The notes below the pieces were generated by a model. That model did no database searches and was not told the DNA's origin. It saw only the letters and a program-made list of their open reading frames with translations. A program made the translations under genes and the position numbers. A stretch of DNA of 64,000 nt from Hofstenia miamia (lineage: Eukaryota; Xenacoelomorpha; Acoela): assembly GCA_004352715.1 (NCBI GenBank), contig SCFE01000013.1, positions 2,519,289 through 2,583,288 of the forward strand. Direction: 5' to 3'. Positions 44,110-57,369 of the stretch are shown here, in pieces (positions within the stretch are counted from its first letter, which is position 1; each line of letters starts with the position of its first letter).

Positions 44110-45960
44110 GAAATTTTAAATTAATTTTCCAAGCAAAAGTAAAAATTAATGGTTTATGAAATTATCAAAATTAAATTTCTTTTAATTGATATTCATTAAT
44201 TCATTATTATTATTTATTATGAACTGAAATAAAATATCAGTGATATATCAAATTTATTTCAACAAAAGTGAGTAGAACAAAATTGTCTGTAAGGTAACAC
44301 ATCAAAATTCTATTTAAATTTTATCATTGTTTTATCTTGATTACAAATTATTAATAACTCTCACTAGTTTTCTAATCACACAGTTGGTTGTTAATTTATT
44401 CACCATGATGCCTTGTATGAAATCTAATTTTTTTTTCAAAGCATTTACTATATTAAGGAAATGTTAATTTTATTGGATAAAAAATTCTATGTAATCACAG
44501 TACAACATTCAAAGTAAATGTTTTCCTGTCTCCCACACAACATTCAGAAAGCTTTCAACTGGTATGAACCCAATTTCCATCACATTGCATTTACAGAAGG
44601 AAACCTAACAAATGACTTTTATTGAATCTCTGAATTTATTGTGTAGAAAGGAAACAGTGTTTTGGGCATGTGATAGAATGAACTGCAAGTTTTTAAATCA
44701 TTTAATTTCTCAACCTGTGGAAAATTTACTTGCTTTTGGTTATTGATATCCACAAAACTCTGAAAACTCTACAGACTGCATAAAAGACTATTATAAATTT
44801 GTAAAACCAAATGAACACTCCACAAGGTATATTATTATCTCCATTTACTAATAATAATCATTGTAAATTTAAGAAATTTGTTGTGAAACCATTGTAGCTA
44901 ATAAATAGTCGTTTTTGTTTTCCTGTCTATTTATTAATTTATCAAACATATTAGCTAGTACATGTAGAATGCATCTGTGAAAGCAAAACTATACATTTTC
45001 TATTTACTAAACTGTAATACCATATGTTTTCAATATTACTGTTTCCAATCCCCATGCCATCTTTGCAGAAACGTTTTTTATTGATCACAACCTTGTAATT
45101 TTGACCCAATGCACTGATGTAGCATTTAGGTAGAAAATAATAAACACCATTATTCTAATCTTTACTGCAACACCATATCTTGTGTTCACCTGAACAGCAT
45201 CTTTCATTGTTAGCCAATGTTTTTCAGAAGTTCACTAGCAGGACTCACAGTTGAAAAAATACATTGTGATGACTGGGAATTGACATCATTTAAAAATTTT
45301 AAAACATTGTTGTCTTCACTAGTGTTGGAGATTGGGAAGACAATTGCATTATTAATTACAGGATGTTTTTGCTTGTGATGAGCTTTGCGTTTTTCTTTTA
45401 CAGGTGCAGGAGAAGGGACCATCATCTCTTGTGTTAGCAGATTATAGTTGGAGGCTGGTGGTAGAGTTGTACATAACTCATCAAATAGATTGTTAAGTGA
45501 AATAGATGCTATGGTTTCAACAGACATTGTCATAAGAAAAATGAATTTGCATAGAAGAAAACTAATGATTTTATCTCACAATTTGAGTGAGTATATAGAT
45601 TGAGTTGTTTAATGAGTCAACCAAACATGACGTCACTACAATGCCCCCAGCAATTTCCGCATCCAATGTAAAATAAGTATGTAAACTAAATTAATGTGGT
45701 ATTTCCAATGTCATGTATGTTAATAAAAAAAGTATGTAAACTAAATTAGACCATATAAATAAGCAAGTAAATGAATTGGTTACATTTAAACAATAGACTA
45801 CAAACAAATGTATTTGCCAACAAATATTATAACAAAAGAGAATATGTTCCAATGACCTCAGAGATACACAGATGGCCAAAGTACACAATTACATCACAGG
45901 CATCCCTGCCAAGATCAAAAGGTCAGAAAACCACGTCCTTGCCTCAGGTATTACTACTGA
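44110..45960 (-). repeat. Right arm of the inverted duplication
   Basis: Reverse complement of 38,810-40,472, uninterrupted by Ns, so its order (a', c', b') is the more trustworthy. It carries the better copy of the unrecognised protein at 45,210-45,533. Confidence 0.8.
45210..45533 (-). CDS. Unrecognised 107-residue protein in right arm
   Basis: ATG at 45533 on the minus strand. MTMSVETIASISLNNLFDEL, PPASNYNLLTQEMMVPSPAP, KEKRKAHHKQKHPVINNAIV, then a Ser/Asn-rich end. Open throughout, and the left-arm copy is still recognisable at the protein level, so the reading frame was probably real. Low complexity in parts; the basic KEKRKAHHKQK patch could be a nuclear signal. A TATA-like tatata lies about 55 bases upstream. 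No family recognised. It may be one exon of a longer gene. Confidence 0.4.
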   Translation of the reverse strand: MTMSVETIASISLNNLFDELCTTLPPASNYNLLTQEMMVPSPAPVKEKRKAHHKQKHPVINNAIVFPISNTSEDNNVLKFLNDVNSQSSQCIFSTVSPASELLKNIG

Positions 45961-47362
45961 TAAACAAACCAGATTCAATGATGCACAACAACCAAGTTCA
46001 TCTTCATCCCCAAACACTATGACAATGCCAAAAAACATGACTTCAACCAAGTGAGTATATGATATAGCATGGTTTTTTATTTTGAAAATTGTGTTTGCAA
46101 TCTTTTGCGATTTTTAAAAACACAATACAGTTTTTAAGTTTAAATAATCTATTACTCTTGTCAATGTTTTTTTAATTCAAAAGCATGGTAAACACAATTA
46201 TTTTAATTGGTGTTATTCACCAGTCATTTTTTAAAAAAAATAATAAAATGCATGTCCAATTTTCACATCACTGGAAAAACAATTAGAGGTTTACTGCTTA
46301 AACTAATAAGGTTTTTAATAACACCTTGTTACAAATTTCAAAAAAGGAGTTGTTTTATTACATCAGTGAAAACAAAGTTTTACATGTCTATATGTTTGCT
46401 TTTTAAATTTAAAAATATGGTATTACAAAATCAATTTATCATGCTTACACTCTCTCAATTATTATTATTATAGAGACATTGTGTGTGTGTGTGTATGCAT
46501 AAAAATGAATTTTATTCATGACTCAATTTCCTAGCTTTTATTTTAGAATCAAAATTTACAATGTTACAAAATCACTATCTCTCTCCCTGTGTGTATTTAA
46601 ATGTTACACATTGCAGTGGTTATTTGTTAAATGTATTCTCATTATTAAATTAAAGATGCATGTATTATTAACAAATACCCTGTTTTTTCTTAACACAAGA
46701 TGTTGATGGAAATAATATTTTATTTCTCACTTTTATGAAAATCAAAAAAATGAAATTGATTTTTATTACTAAAAGTGAGAACAAAATCTTGAAAATTGAT
46801 TTATTACATAAATGTCCATGTCATGTTGTTTTTTCCAAGTTTGAAAAGATGGAAGGAAATTCTTTCTTGCTCATTATAGACACTGTGTGTCTTCTAATTC
46901 ACAGGTTATTATTTAATATGCTAGAAGATTGTCATCTCTCTATTATTTTTATAATTGCATAATTATTTTTAAAACTGTCTTGCATTGGATTTGCTCTATT
47001 AGACATTCAATATGCATTGTTAACATTTTAAAATGTAATTAATGTTTTACAATGAGAGAGAGTTATCATTATTATTAATAGCTATATTTATACTTGTGTT
47101 TAATTTACATGTGCATGCTTTAATATCTAATACCTGTTTTTTGGGTGAATACATGTTTTTAATGTTAAATTACACTTGTCAATATATATATAATACCCAT
47201 TTTTGGGTGAATGCGTGTTTTAATTGTTGCACTGGTATTTTTTCCCTTAATGTGTTTATGTACATTTTTCATGCACTGCCTTTCTTACCAGTTTATATTC
47301 TTTTAATACCAATTATGTGTTATACCAAAAATTATTTTATCCAAGGTTTTTAACAATTTTTT
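45961..47362. other. AT-rich, CG-poor interval before the polymerase pseudogene
   Basis: No gene I can support. A short (GT)n tract is at about 46,480-46,497. Confidence 0.6.
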
Positions 47363-47389
47363 GTGTTTCAAAAATTGATATTTCCCTAT

Positions 47390-50300
47390 CACTTACTAAT
47401 AAATGGTCTATTTAGGCCAAAGATTCAATATTTCTGTGGTTTGTGTCAATATAGCAGTCTCTGCCCCCAGCTATTGAGGTCTCATTTACACAGTAGACAT
47501 AGGCATTTGATAGTTAATTTCTGCATTTATTGTAAAATTTATTTCACTAGCAGATTACATCTTCATAAAAATTTTGATAATAAGCATTCCAATGAGATTT
47601 CCCCACAGCCAGCTTCAAACATCAGCAATTATACCATTCATAGAACAGAAAATGCATGTTGAGGAGCTTTTGCAAGTTACCTTTCAAATAATGTGAACTT
47701 GATAGATGTATATGAGGCATTCTCAAATCATCATGAGTCCATATGCCAGGTAATTTCAAATGAGGGTTTTATGCATTATTCTGCAAAAATTTATTTAACA
47801 AGTCAAATAGAGATGGTCAAGCCACAGGAAAATGATGAAGAAAAGATGGCAATATTTTATCCAACATTTAGCCCTATGTCAGTGTTTACATCCAGCTTAA
47901 ACAATAGCAATTTTTACAGGCTAGTTGACAATATTGCAAACCACATCAGTATGTACAATATAAACAGAAGTGGCTTTATATTAAAAAGCATCAACAGAGT
48001 TGTGCTCAGCCTTCCAAATACTGTCCATCTTGTGGGGGATCCTATATTTCACTTCAAGACCATCTAAAAAGAAACAATTTCCTTGTAAGTCCAAAAACCA
48101 GTCAATCAAATTTATGCTTTAGTGTATAGTGTACTAGCTTGCATTCACCCAGAAATTAAATATTGATGTCAAATAATGTGTTTGAACAAATTTCTCTATA
48201 CATTAAAGTACAAAGGCATAATGTCCCCATTATCAATTAATGAAGTGTGTATTTTTGAAGAATGAAACTCAATAAACATAAATGTCTATTGTCTAAACAA
48301 TCAATGCCTTGTGCCAGTGTATGTCTCCATGCTCATATCAACAGTCAGTCAATCCTTTACTAATAGAAGAACAAGGTCAAAGCCATTAATTATCTAGCAA
48401 TCACAAATTTGAATCATATCTATGATTTTCTAAAAATAGAAATCATGATTTCTTTTGCCCAAAATTTTTATCAGGATTCAAGACTCAAGAGAATTTAGCA
48501 AACCACAAGAATAAATTCAACAGAGTTGCAGAACCATGCACATTTCCTGATCTTGCAGAAAAAATCAAATTTAAAGCCTATGCAGCACAGAATTACGTTC
48601 CTATCATTGCTAGTTTGGATATTGAGGCAATTTCAAGAAAACTCCACAGGGTGCAGCCTAACTTGTCTACTAGTTATACAGTGTGCAAAGTTGAGCAAAT
48701 TCCATCTGGTGTTTGTGTGGTGACTAGTAGCATGGACAAATTATTATCATGCAAAATATATACTAGTGAACAATGTATGGAAGAGGGATGGAATCATTTA
48801 TGCAAATTGGCAAAATATTTGTATGAGATGAAGCAACACACTGTGAAATAATTATTTCAGTGGAGCAGCTGAAAATAATGTTGGTGATACAGTGAGGTGC
48901 CTATTTTGTAAAAACACATTTGTACATAATGATGTCAAAATTATTGACCACTGTCATTTCAGTGGAAACATTAGAGATGTTACACATAATAATTGCAACA
49001 TTTTAAATTGGAACCCACAATTTATGCCAGTTTTTATTCATAATTGGAGCAAATACAATATGCATATTTTGCTGAAATGTTTATATATAAAAGACAGGGA
49101 GAACATATCATGCATCCCATGTACATCAGAGGTCTTTCTATCATTTAGTTTAATGGTGCCAGTAGATGGGTATAATGACAAACTTGGAATTTTCAAACTA
49201 ATCTATGAATAACTTAGATTTTTAGATAGCTATCATTTCATAGCCAATAGTCTATCAAATCTTCCAAAAAATATTGGTGAAGAAAAATATCAATTTTTAA
49301 GAGATGGAATGGGTGAGCAGAAGGCATCAGTGTTTAGCAAAGGCAAAGGAACATTTCCATACACTTGGTTTGATAGCTTTAAAAAATTTAATGAATTGAG
49401 TCTCCCAGATTTGGAGCATTTGAGAAATGCATTGACTGGAAAAATCCCAATAACCCAACAGGAGTCAGATTTTGAATGTGAAAATACTTGCATGTTGGGT
49501 GTGTGTGAAACCTTTAAGCAATTTCATAGCAAATATTTACAAGCTGACATGCTATTACTATTGGACATGATAAGAGAATTTAGAGTACAGAGCATGGAGA
49601 TGTATAATCTAGACCTGGCCCACTTTTTCATTTTAGCTGGCATGTGATGTTGAAGTACACAGGAATCTTGCTCAATCCAATACACAATGAAGACCAACTG
49701 GATTTTATAGTAAACACTATAAGAAGAGGGATGTGCTCAACATTTTCAGATAGATTTTTTAAAGTGAACAATCCCATGGTATAAGGCTACAATCCTGAGA
49801 AAGAGACAATCTATGGGATGTATACAGATGCAAATGCCCTCTATAGCAGTACAATGAGCTTGAGCTTACCTGTAGGCAGGCTGACATGGTCTATGGCTAG
49901 TATTGAAAAAATTTATCAATGGCTTTAATAATTATAGATTGGTTATTTAGTGCAAGTAGATCTTGAATATCCAGAATATCTACACAATGAGTGCTTTGAT
50001 TTTCCACTGGCTCCTCACAAGATGATAATAGAAGATAGTCATCTTTTTCCATATCAGCTTGAAATAATAAACAGTTTGAAAATAATGTTGGCACCAATAC
50101 CTAAACTTGTGTAAACATTTTATAAAAAGGAGGATTATATTGTTCACTACAAGGTTTTGAAGTTTTATGTTGAACACAGTCTGAAAATTTCAAAATTTCT
50201 CAAAGCCCTCAAATTTAAACAGGAACCATTTTTGAGGACATATATCAACTTAAATACAGAGAAACACAAGGCTGCACACAATGATTTCAAGAAAGAATTC

Positions 50301-51035
50301 TACAAATTAATGCCAAACACAGTGTTTGGTAAATTTATAGAGAACTTGAGGAAACAGATAAACATCAAGTTTGCACATGACCTGGATTCTGTGAAGAAGC
50401 TGATAAAAAAACCAAAGTTTAAATCATAGAACATTATTAGCAAGGCTTTAGTCCAAGTCATGATGGGTCAAAAAGATGTTTTATGAACCAGACCAAACTA
50501 TGTTGGAATGACTATACTCAATCTATCAAAGCTATTAATGTTTAGATTCTACTATGAAATTATGAAGCCATATTTTAAGAATCAAATAACATTATTGTAT
50601 TCAGATACAGATTCCCTAATGTATAAAATTAAATCAGAGAATATTTACACTGAACTTGTCAAGCTTTCCCATCATTTTGATTTTTCCAATTATCCTACAA
50701 GTTTGCCTTTATACATTGATGTAAATATAAAAGTTTATCTGAAAATTAAAGACACAAGTGGTCACACTTAAGCTGAAGCTATACTCAATCAAATATACAA
50801 AAGATAGTCATGAAATGCTGGGAATGATGAGTGTAACAGGTGTAAGCCATTCTGTGAAGCAGATGAAGAACTTTAACCTGTTTAAATCAATTCTGCAGGA
50901 AGAAGGCATTATCTGAAAACCAATGACTAGAATAAGATCTCATATGCATTCAATTAGTGTAGAGACTTCAAACCATATTGCACTTTCATGCTATCTTGTT
51001 AATAGCATAGAAACACTGCCATATTGACATAAAGG
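47390..51035 (+). pseudogene. Protein-primed family B DNA polymerase of Polinton type (decayed)
   Basis: Collinear with Polinton polymerases over about 1,150 codons, in all three frames because of many lesions. Order: two C2H2-like fingers (FCGLCQYSSLCPQ..H..RH, FCIYCKIYF...H) at 47,430-47,600; a conserved N-terminal region (47,663-48,070; NRSGFILKSINRVVLSL); exonuclease motif SLDIEAI at 48,614; a Cys/His cluster CLFCKNTF...IIDHCHFSGN at 48,899; FPYTWFDSFKKF at 49,357; polymerase motif A YTDANALYSSTMSLSLP at 49,822; motif B NTVFGKFIENLRKQ at 50,317; motif C YSDTDSL at 50,598. Stops at 47,660, 48,065, 49,210, 49,645 and others. Known: these enzymes copy linear DNA from a protein primer. It is dead here. 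The nearest right terminus is at 53,879. Confidence 0.85.
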
Positions 51036-53479
51036 TAATATAATATTTGTGCATGTTTATAATGTTAAAATTTTTGTTTAGATATCAAAAAGATTAATAA
51101 TAATTCACCATCCACAAGTTCTACACTAATTAAAGATGGTGTAAGACACATCTGCCTAGGTATATGGAAATTTATATTGTACATGTTATTAGTTAATGTC
51201 TTAGATTCTGATATGTAGTAATTCCCATTTCATTCTCCACCTTAATTCTGTACTCTCTCCAAGTAACCATATATGGTATTTATGAAATTTATGTTTGGTT
51301 TATTGACATTTGTGTTTAGATATAATTCCCATGTTTATGTATAGTTAGTTTGCTCCATCCTCCATGCTCCATGTATTTTGCTATATCCCTCTACATATGT
51401 TTTTGTCAACATTATTACAAAATAATTCTTTTTTAGAAAAATCTTCTGTTTAAATGATTGCCTATCATTTGAAGTTTGCTCCATTCTCTGTGTTCATGCA
51501 TTTTGTTATATTCCTCTATTTATGTTTTTCATCAACTTTGTTACAAATTAATGTTTTGCTTAGAAATCCCCTGTTTGAATAATTTGCTGATGCTTGTCAA
51601 CTGAAGAAGAAAACTGGCTCCCACTCAATGCTCCTAATGTACACATTTTACTTTGTAAAGATGGTATAATCTAATTAATATATTGTTTATTTATACACAT
51701 TTAGTTTCCATGCAAGACAGTGTAATTATCCTCACTGATTGTTTGCTCAACAACTGAAATCCACTCACCTACAAAAAAATGCTCTGATGTAGTAATTTTT
51801 ATCTTGCAAATGGTATAATATATTATAATTTACTGATTATTTATACACATTTAGTTTCCCTGTAAGACAATGCAATTATCCTCCACTGAAAAACCCATCC
51901 CTCAATCCTCAATATTTTCTGATTAAAACATTTCCCACACAATGCCTAATGTATTTGTATTTTTATCTCACAAATGGTATAAACTATTTAATTGATTATC
52001 ATTTACACATGTGCTTAGCTTCTACAATAATGCAAGATGAAAAATGATATATTCTCAACAAATTAGAAAAAATGTCTCCTCACCATTCATGAATCACATA
52101 CAATAAAATGGTATAATGGAAAATTAATTATATTTTGTTTATAGTTTATTTAGATTCCCCTCATGTTCAATACAAAAAAAAAGTTTTCCATCATCAGCTG
52201 ATAAAAGAATACCTCTTTGCTGCTGACAAATCTTGTACAATAAATACAGTAAAAGAAAGTAATTATATATTTTGCTATGGATTATTTAGTTTCACCAAAC
52301 TACACAAAGTTCAATATCACTACTGATTTGGTCTAAAACATTTAGTCTGTTGTTGTTCTACCAGAAGAAGAAGTTAAAAATTGTTGTTTCCATCAAAAAA
52401 CAATTTCCTTTCATTACTGGCTTGATATTAGGTGATACAATTTATTCTGATATTTGATTTTAAATGTTATTTAGTCTCAATTTTGATAGTTCTCACTCTA
52501 TGTATTTGTAAAGAAATAGAAGTGAGGTGTTAGCAGATAACTAGTGTGTGCACTGTCTTTCTCATTCTATGATGTAAATCCATTTCAAATTACCAGATCT
52601 CAACATAAAAATGTGTGAAGGAAAAACAGACATTGAATTACAATCTACACTGATGTTAATCATGGGAGGCAGTTAAAACATACATGGGATGTATTACCTG
52701 TTTATTTGTTAATATCAATTTCTCTGGCTTACAATAATACATAAAGTGTTTTAATTTGATATTTAATAGGCAATAATGTATTAAAACAGTGTTTAAAAAA
52801 TCTTGACTTAGATTATTATTTGCATATGCATGACAGAATGGAAGATACGCAACAAATTAGGAAAAATACGCATCTAGCAGATGGTGAAACAGTTGGAGAC
52901 CAGATGAACTAAAACTTAGACAAATTTACTAGTGTAATTTACCATTATAAGTGGAACATGTGGAATTTACATGTATTTTGTCTTATTTTTAAAATGTGGG
53001 CTTTACCATGCTCACTTAAATATTTAGTTTTTTTGTTTCAAAAATGATGAATTTGATTTAACATTTAAGCTAGTCATTGTATTTTTTTAAACTAAGTGTC
53101 TATAAAATTCTAAACATTTAATTATCAAATCTATTTTTTTTTAATTTCAACATTGAATATTTTATGAATCAAAGTTGTATTCTTATAAATAAAAACTATG
53201 CTTACTCACTCTGAAAACTATTTTTGATTTTAATGTGAAAATATAAATTTCAAATGATTGTAAAGTTATTTTGTTTTTTACTCTTTGTGAAAGATGTAGC
53301 TTACTTTTTATTGTGTATTATACCTTAAAGTATAATGAATATTTGTCCCTGTTTTGTGGAAATGAATTAAAACATGGAAATTTTTACAACAAAATAGTGT
53401 ATTTTGAAAATGAAAATGCAGCCTTTTACATGTAATGTTTGAAACATGTTAAACATTGTACACTGTAAACAGTCAAGTT
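51036..53479. other. CG-depleted AT-rich interval 3' of the polymerase
   Basis: No gene recognised. It contains degenerate tandem repeats (51,340-52,130) and almost no CG dinucleotides. Confidence 0.65.
51340..52130. repeat. Degenerate tandem repeats, period about 130-140 bp
   Basis: One pair at about 51,347 and 51,476 shares tttgctccat...gcattttg...atttatgttttt. A second set at about 51,690, 51,835 and 51,985 shares tttatacacatttagtttcc and aagacaatgcaattatcctc-like words. Confidence 0.65.
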
Positions 53480-53879
53480 GTTGGGAACTTTTATGGATAG
53501 GAAAAATATTAGTCATTATCACAAATGTGATGTAAACCCAATGTATGCAAACAAGTTTAAGCATGTATAACATGTGATATAGCTATGTAAATTAGTCACT
53601 ATATCAAAACATGTGAATGTAAACTAAATTGGTCCCCACAAAATGCATATGAATCATTGTAAACTAAATTGGTCCATAAATGTCACAAAAATTATTCAGG
53701 CTGTAAATTTCATGAATCACTAATTAAACTAGCTACTTGAAAATCCATTAGCTGTAATCTTATAATGTCAAGTATGTGAGTCACTAATTAAACCAGCTCT
53801 TGAAATCCATTAGTCAGCTATGTGTTATGAGAACTTCAGGGTATCTCAATGAGATGGGGTCTGCATTTCTTATACTACT
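53480..53879 (+). repeat. Second Polinton-like right terminus
   Basis: From about 53,560 the sequence is similar, in the same orientation, to 37,100-37,394 of the bounded Polinton. It ends TCTGCATTTCTTATACTACT, which matches the inverse of the left terminus at 21589 in about 18 of 21 positions. So a second element of the same family ends here; the polymerase pseudogene upstream probably belongs to it. Confidence 0.6.
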
Positions 53880-53883
53880 AGCA

Positions 53884-54461
53884 TTGTAATCACAATATTC
53901 TAAAATATGAATATCCCATTCATTCAATATATTATTTTTTAAACACATATTTTTCAAGTACAGTGTAAATACTAATGCAATTTATTTGCACATTTGTGCA
54001 AACTGATTCTATGATGTGGTATTAATTCATTTATACAAATGTTTTAGGCATTGTTATAACAGTGTTTTGATATTGGACATCATTTCATTCAACAAAATTT
54101 CTATAATGTGTGTTCTTCTATTATTATGCACAGCCTAAAAACAAATGTATTCATGCAAACTGATTCTATGTGACATTGTATTAATTAATTCCAAAGCTAT
54201 TGTTAGTAACTTGCTCAATTATCTGCTTGCTTTTTCAAAAACATATTAAACATTATGTGATTTTGAGTATTTTACTTTGTGAATGATTTTCTATAAATGT
54301 TTTTAAGCATTGTTATCACAATATTCTTGAATATGAATATCCCATTTGTTCAATATATTATTTTCACAACACATATTTTTTTATTACTGTGTAAATACTA
54401 AAACAATATATTTGTGCATTTGTGCAAACTGATTCTAGGATGTGGCTGAATTCATTTATAC
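53884..54461. repeat. Diverged tandem repeat units beside the second terminus
   Basis: Units beginning cattgt(a/t)atcacaatattc at about 53,884 and 54,312 share roughly 150 bases up to gattctaGGATGTGG and ttcatttatac; a partial middle unit lies at about 54,046-54,200. The MITE sits in the last unit. Confidence 0.75.
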
Positions 54462-54816
54462 CAGGGTTTTTGAGTCAAGTTCGAGTTACTCGGACCGAGT
54501 TCGAGTTTTCACTTTTTGAGTTTGAGTTTGAGTATTTTTTTAATTGAAATTGCGAGTTCAATCGAGTTTTTTCTAATTCCGAGTTTTATATAGTAAAAAA
54601 CGTTTATTTTACAATAATTCTAAGCTAAAAAATAGTTTTTGTGATTGGTAAGAAAATTTATATTGAAAAAAAATTAATATTTACTGTATTTTTGACTGGA
54701 TTTTCAAACGAGTTCGAGCTCGAGTTTTGATGATTTCTCTTCCGATTTTTTCTAATCAAGTTTTACGAGCTTATTTGAGTTCGAGTTCTTAACATTCCGA
54801 GTACTTGAAAACCCTG
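54462..54816. mobile_element. hAT-type MITE, 355 bp, with 8-bp target duplication
   Basis: Starts CAGGGTTTTTGAGTC and ends GTACTTGAAAACCCTG, giving a terminal inverted repeat of about 11 bases around CAGGGTTTT. Flanked on both sides by ATTTATAC (54454-54461, 54817-54824), the 8-bp duplication length of hAT elements. Inside, GAGTTCGAG/CGAGTT words are frequent on both halves; it has no coding capacity. CG dinucleotides are common, unlike in the surrounding DNA, so it inserted more recently. Confidence 0.9.
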
Positions 54817-54824
54817 ATTTATAC

Positions 54825-56727
54825 AACCTTATTGATTTCAAATAGCACATAAAATGCTAGTGCTTTTCTCAAGTGGAATTATAAAATAAAGTGGGCTAAC
54901 TAATAAAATGCTTTGACATACAATAATAAATCTATGTGAATGTAAGAAATGTGTATTGTTACTGACTTGTGTTTTCTCTTTGACCTCATTTGATTTTAAT
55001 TGCCAGCATCATTTCAACACTGATTTGAATTTTTGAATAATTGTAATTTACAACTGTTGTTAAGGTCTACCACATTTACAAAAATGAATACATTTTAAAT
55101 TTATTTTGTTACATATTGATTTATGATTATCTAAATAACAATATTGGTAAAAATGAATAATTAATTGCAAGGATTTTGTTTTTTGTGGGACCATGTATAC
55201 AAGATATTCATTCTTTCTTAAAAAGTGTGGACTGTTTATAAAGTTACAACATAGTCATAAATTTCATGCAACAAAGATAATGTTCTTTATTGGACATCTC
55301 ATGAATGCTTTAATGTAGAGTCACTCAGGGCCTCTTTTTATTTTTACCTTAATTTTAGGGAACTCTCAAATTAATTCAGTGCTATTTTGTTAATGAATTG
55401 ATAATTTTGTTAAATTGTGATTATTTCGAATCTAAGTATTGAACTTATTGATTGTCCCCTCAGAGCTTTTGTATTATGTGTAATTGCTCAGTTAATCTGC
55501 GAGGGAAACTAACTTTGTAAAGAACAGTAAATATTTACCTACTTTTGTATAAATAGGGCATATGATTGTAAGCAAATGTCAAATAAATTTCGTTCTCACT
55601 GGATACCATTTGCTTTTTATTTTTATTATATTTCATTAACCATTTTAGCTCTGGTATGAATTTTGTAATAATGAAATTGTAAGATCTGATGATAATGTAG
55701 GAGAACTCTGCTGTGCCTGGGATGATGACTCGCCCCTTGTCAGATGGGAGCCTATATTGTGGTCACTTTAGGCTAGGTATAGGCATATGCAATAAAAGAA
55801 CTACTACCTATCAATCAAACATGCACAAATTAGAACACACCTTGAATATATTATACTGTTGGCAAACACGAATACGTGGTAACCACATGTTTATTAGTAT
55901 CTATATTACATGAGCTGAGTAGATAAACCCAGAGATAAATTATTTGTATTGAGCTAGAAATTACAACTTTAGACACACAATTAGCACCTTGGATTTGTAA
56001 GGATGGATTCTAAAGGCTTGGCTTCAGTGTGATGCCATGTGAATTGGTCACTACTTTAACTGTCTTGGAATTACTTTTTTCTATAATGAAATTGGCGAAT
56101 TACCAATCTTTATTTGTTTTGCTAGAAAGTGGGTTGCTCTTGGTGATGGTAATCTTCTGCAACCTTTGTACTGCTTGAGCTGCTAGAAGCACCCCATGAT
56201 TCTACATTAATGCTATTGCAAAAGCTTACAATTCCCCTTTCATACAAATATTTTGCTGCTAAACATTGAAATAGTCAGTATTCTTGCTATGTAAATTTCA
56301 TGTGACAATAAATATTCAGTCACTGCTTTTATATGTGAGGGAATTCTTTTAATTATTATACACTTGCATGCTCTTTATAACTTAAAATAAACTCCATATA
56401 TTAAACAAGGTTCTTTGTTTATCTATTTTATTTGACAACTCTGTCTTACATTTTGTAAAGAAAAGTATTTACTTCAAATTCTTATGTTTTTTTTCAAAAA
56501 CAAGGTGTTAGTAACTCATAGTTTTGTGTCAACCTGTTTCTGTCAATCATTTGTTCTAACTTCCATGTATGGAAATTTTCTGGGTAAATTTACTCAATCA
56601 GAATCCAATAGAATTTCATTTTAATTGTTTGGGCAGGGCATAACTCTTTAAGTATGAGGCAGGAGTGATACAATTTTCATTTCATTTTTAATTCTCTTGG
56701 ATATTACTTCTCTATAACACTTAGAAA
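54825..56727. other. AT-rich interval between the MITE and the LINE
   Basis: No gene I can support. A TATA-like gtataaataggg followed by aaataaat at 55,543-55,590 could belong to a solo LTR, but no paired ends were found. Confidence 0.5.
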
Positions 56728-57290
56728 ATGTATGCTACTACTTCCCCTACTGAATTTTTAAAGAACCTTGCTGAAAAATACTCTTCACTGTTGGCCACTA
56801 ATATGTATAGTGACACCTCCCAACAGTCTGGGAATGGCAATGATAGTGCAGCTCTTCCCTGGTATGCTTTTTTGTTTTTTGTTTATCTAGTTATATAAAC
56901 TATTCTAATTACATATGCTTGCTCTGGCCATGGACAGTCAGGTTCCTCTCTCACTCACAGAAGTGATATGTGAAAAGCTATTTGTTGGTGCACCAACACT
57001 TGATGCGGCATCTTCTCTAATCAAAGATAAAAAGAAAACACCACTGCATCAAATGTTCTCTCTTCTTGACAAAGAAAATGCTGCTGAAGCTCTTCTACTT
57101 CTTTTCAAAAGCTCACTTACCTCTGTCTACAATGCTGCTACACAATCTTCTCCTACCAAATCTGCTTGCTCAATCAATGCATCCTGTTCAACACAAACAT
57201 TTGATTCTCCCTCAGAACATCACTATATTTCCTTCGAAAATCCACCCCAGTCTCCAAAAGAAAATCTGATATACCATGAAGTCAAGTAAA
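56728..57290 (+). pseudogene. LINE ORF1 N-terminal region (candidate)
   Basis: Two open pieces: MYATTSPTEFLKNLAEKYSS from ATG 56728, ending at a donor-like gtatgc, and MLALAMDSQVPLSLTEVICE from ATG 56915 to the TAA at 57287, with KTPLHQMFSLLDKENAAEAL and a Ser-rich end. No zinc knuckle or RRM is visible. Placement directly before an SGNH hydrolase and a LINE endonuclease suggests ORF1; a separate host-derived exon is possible. Confidence 0.4.
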
Positions 57291-57369
57291 ATCAATCAAA
57301 CCTGGTACAAACTCATTAATCATTGGAAGCAGTATCCTGTGAAATGTCTGCTCACATAGTCTTCTACCT

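Noticed and set aside
55480-55650. TATA-box and AATAAA arrangement resembling a solo LTR
   Set aside because: No paired LTR, no TG...CA ends and no target duplication could be set.
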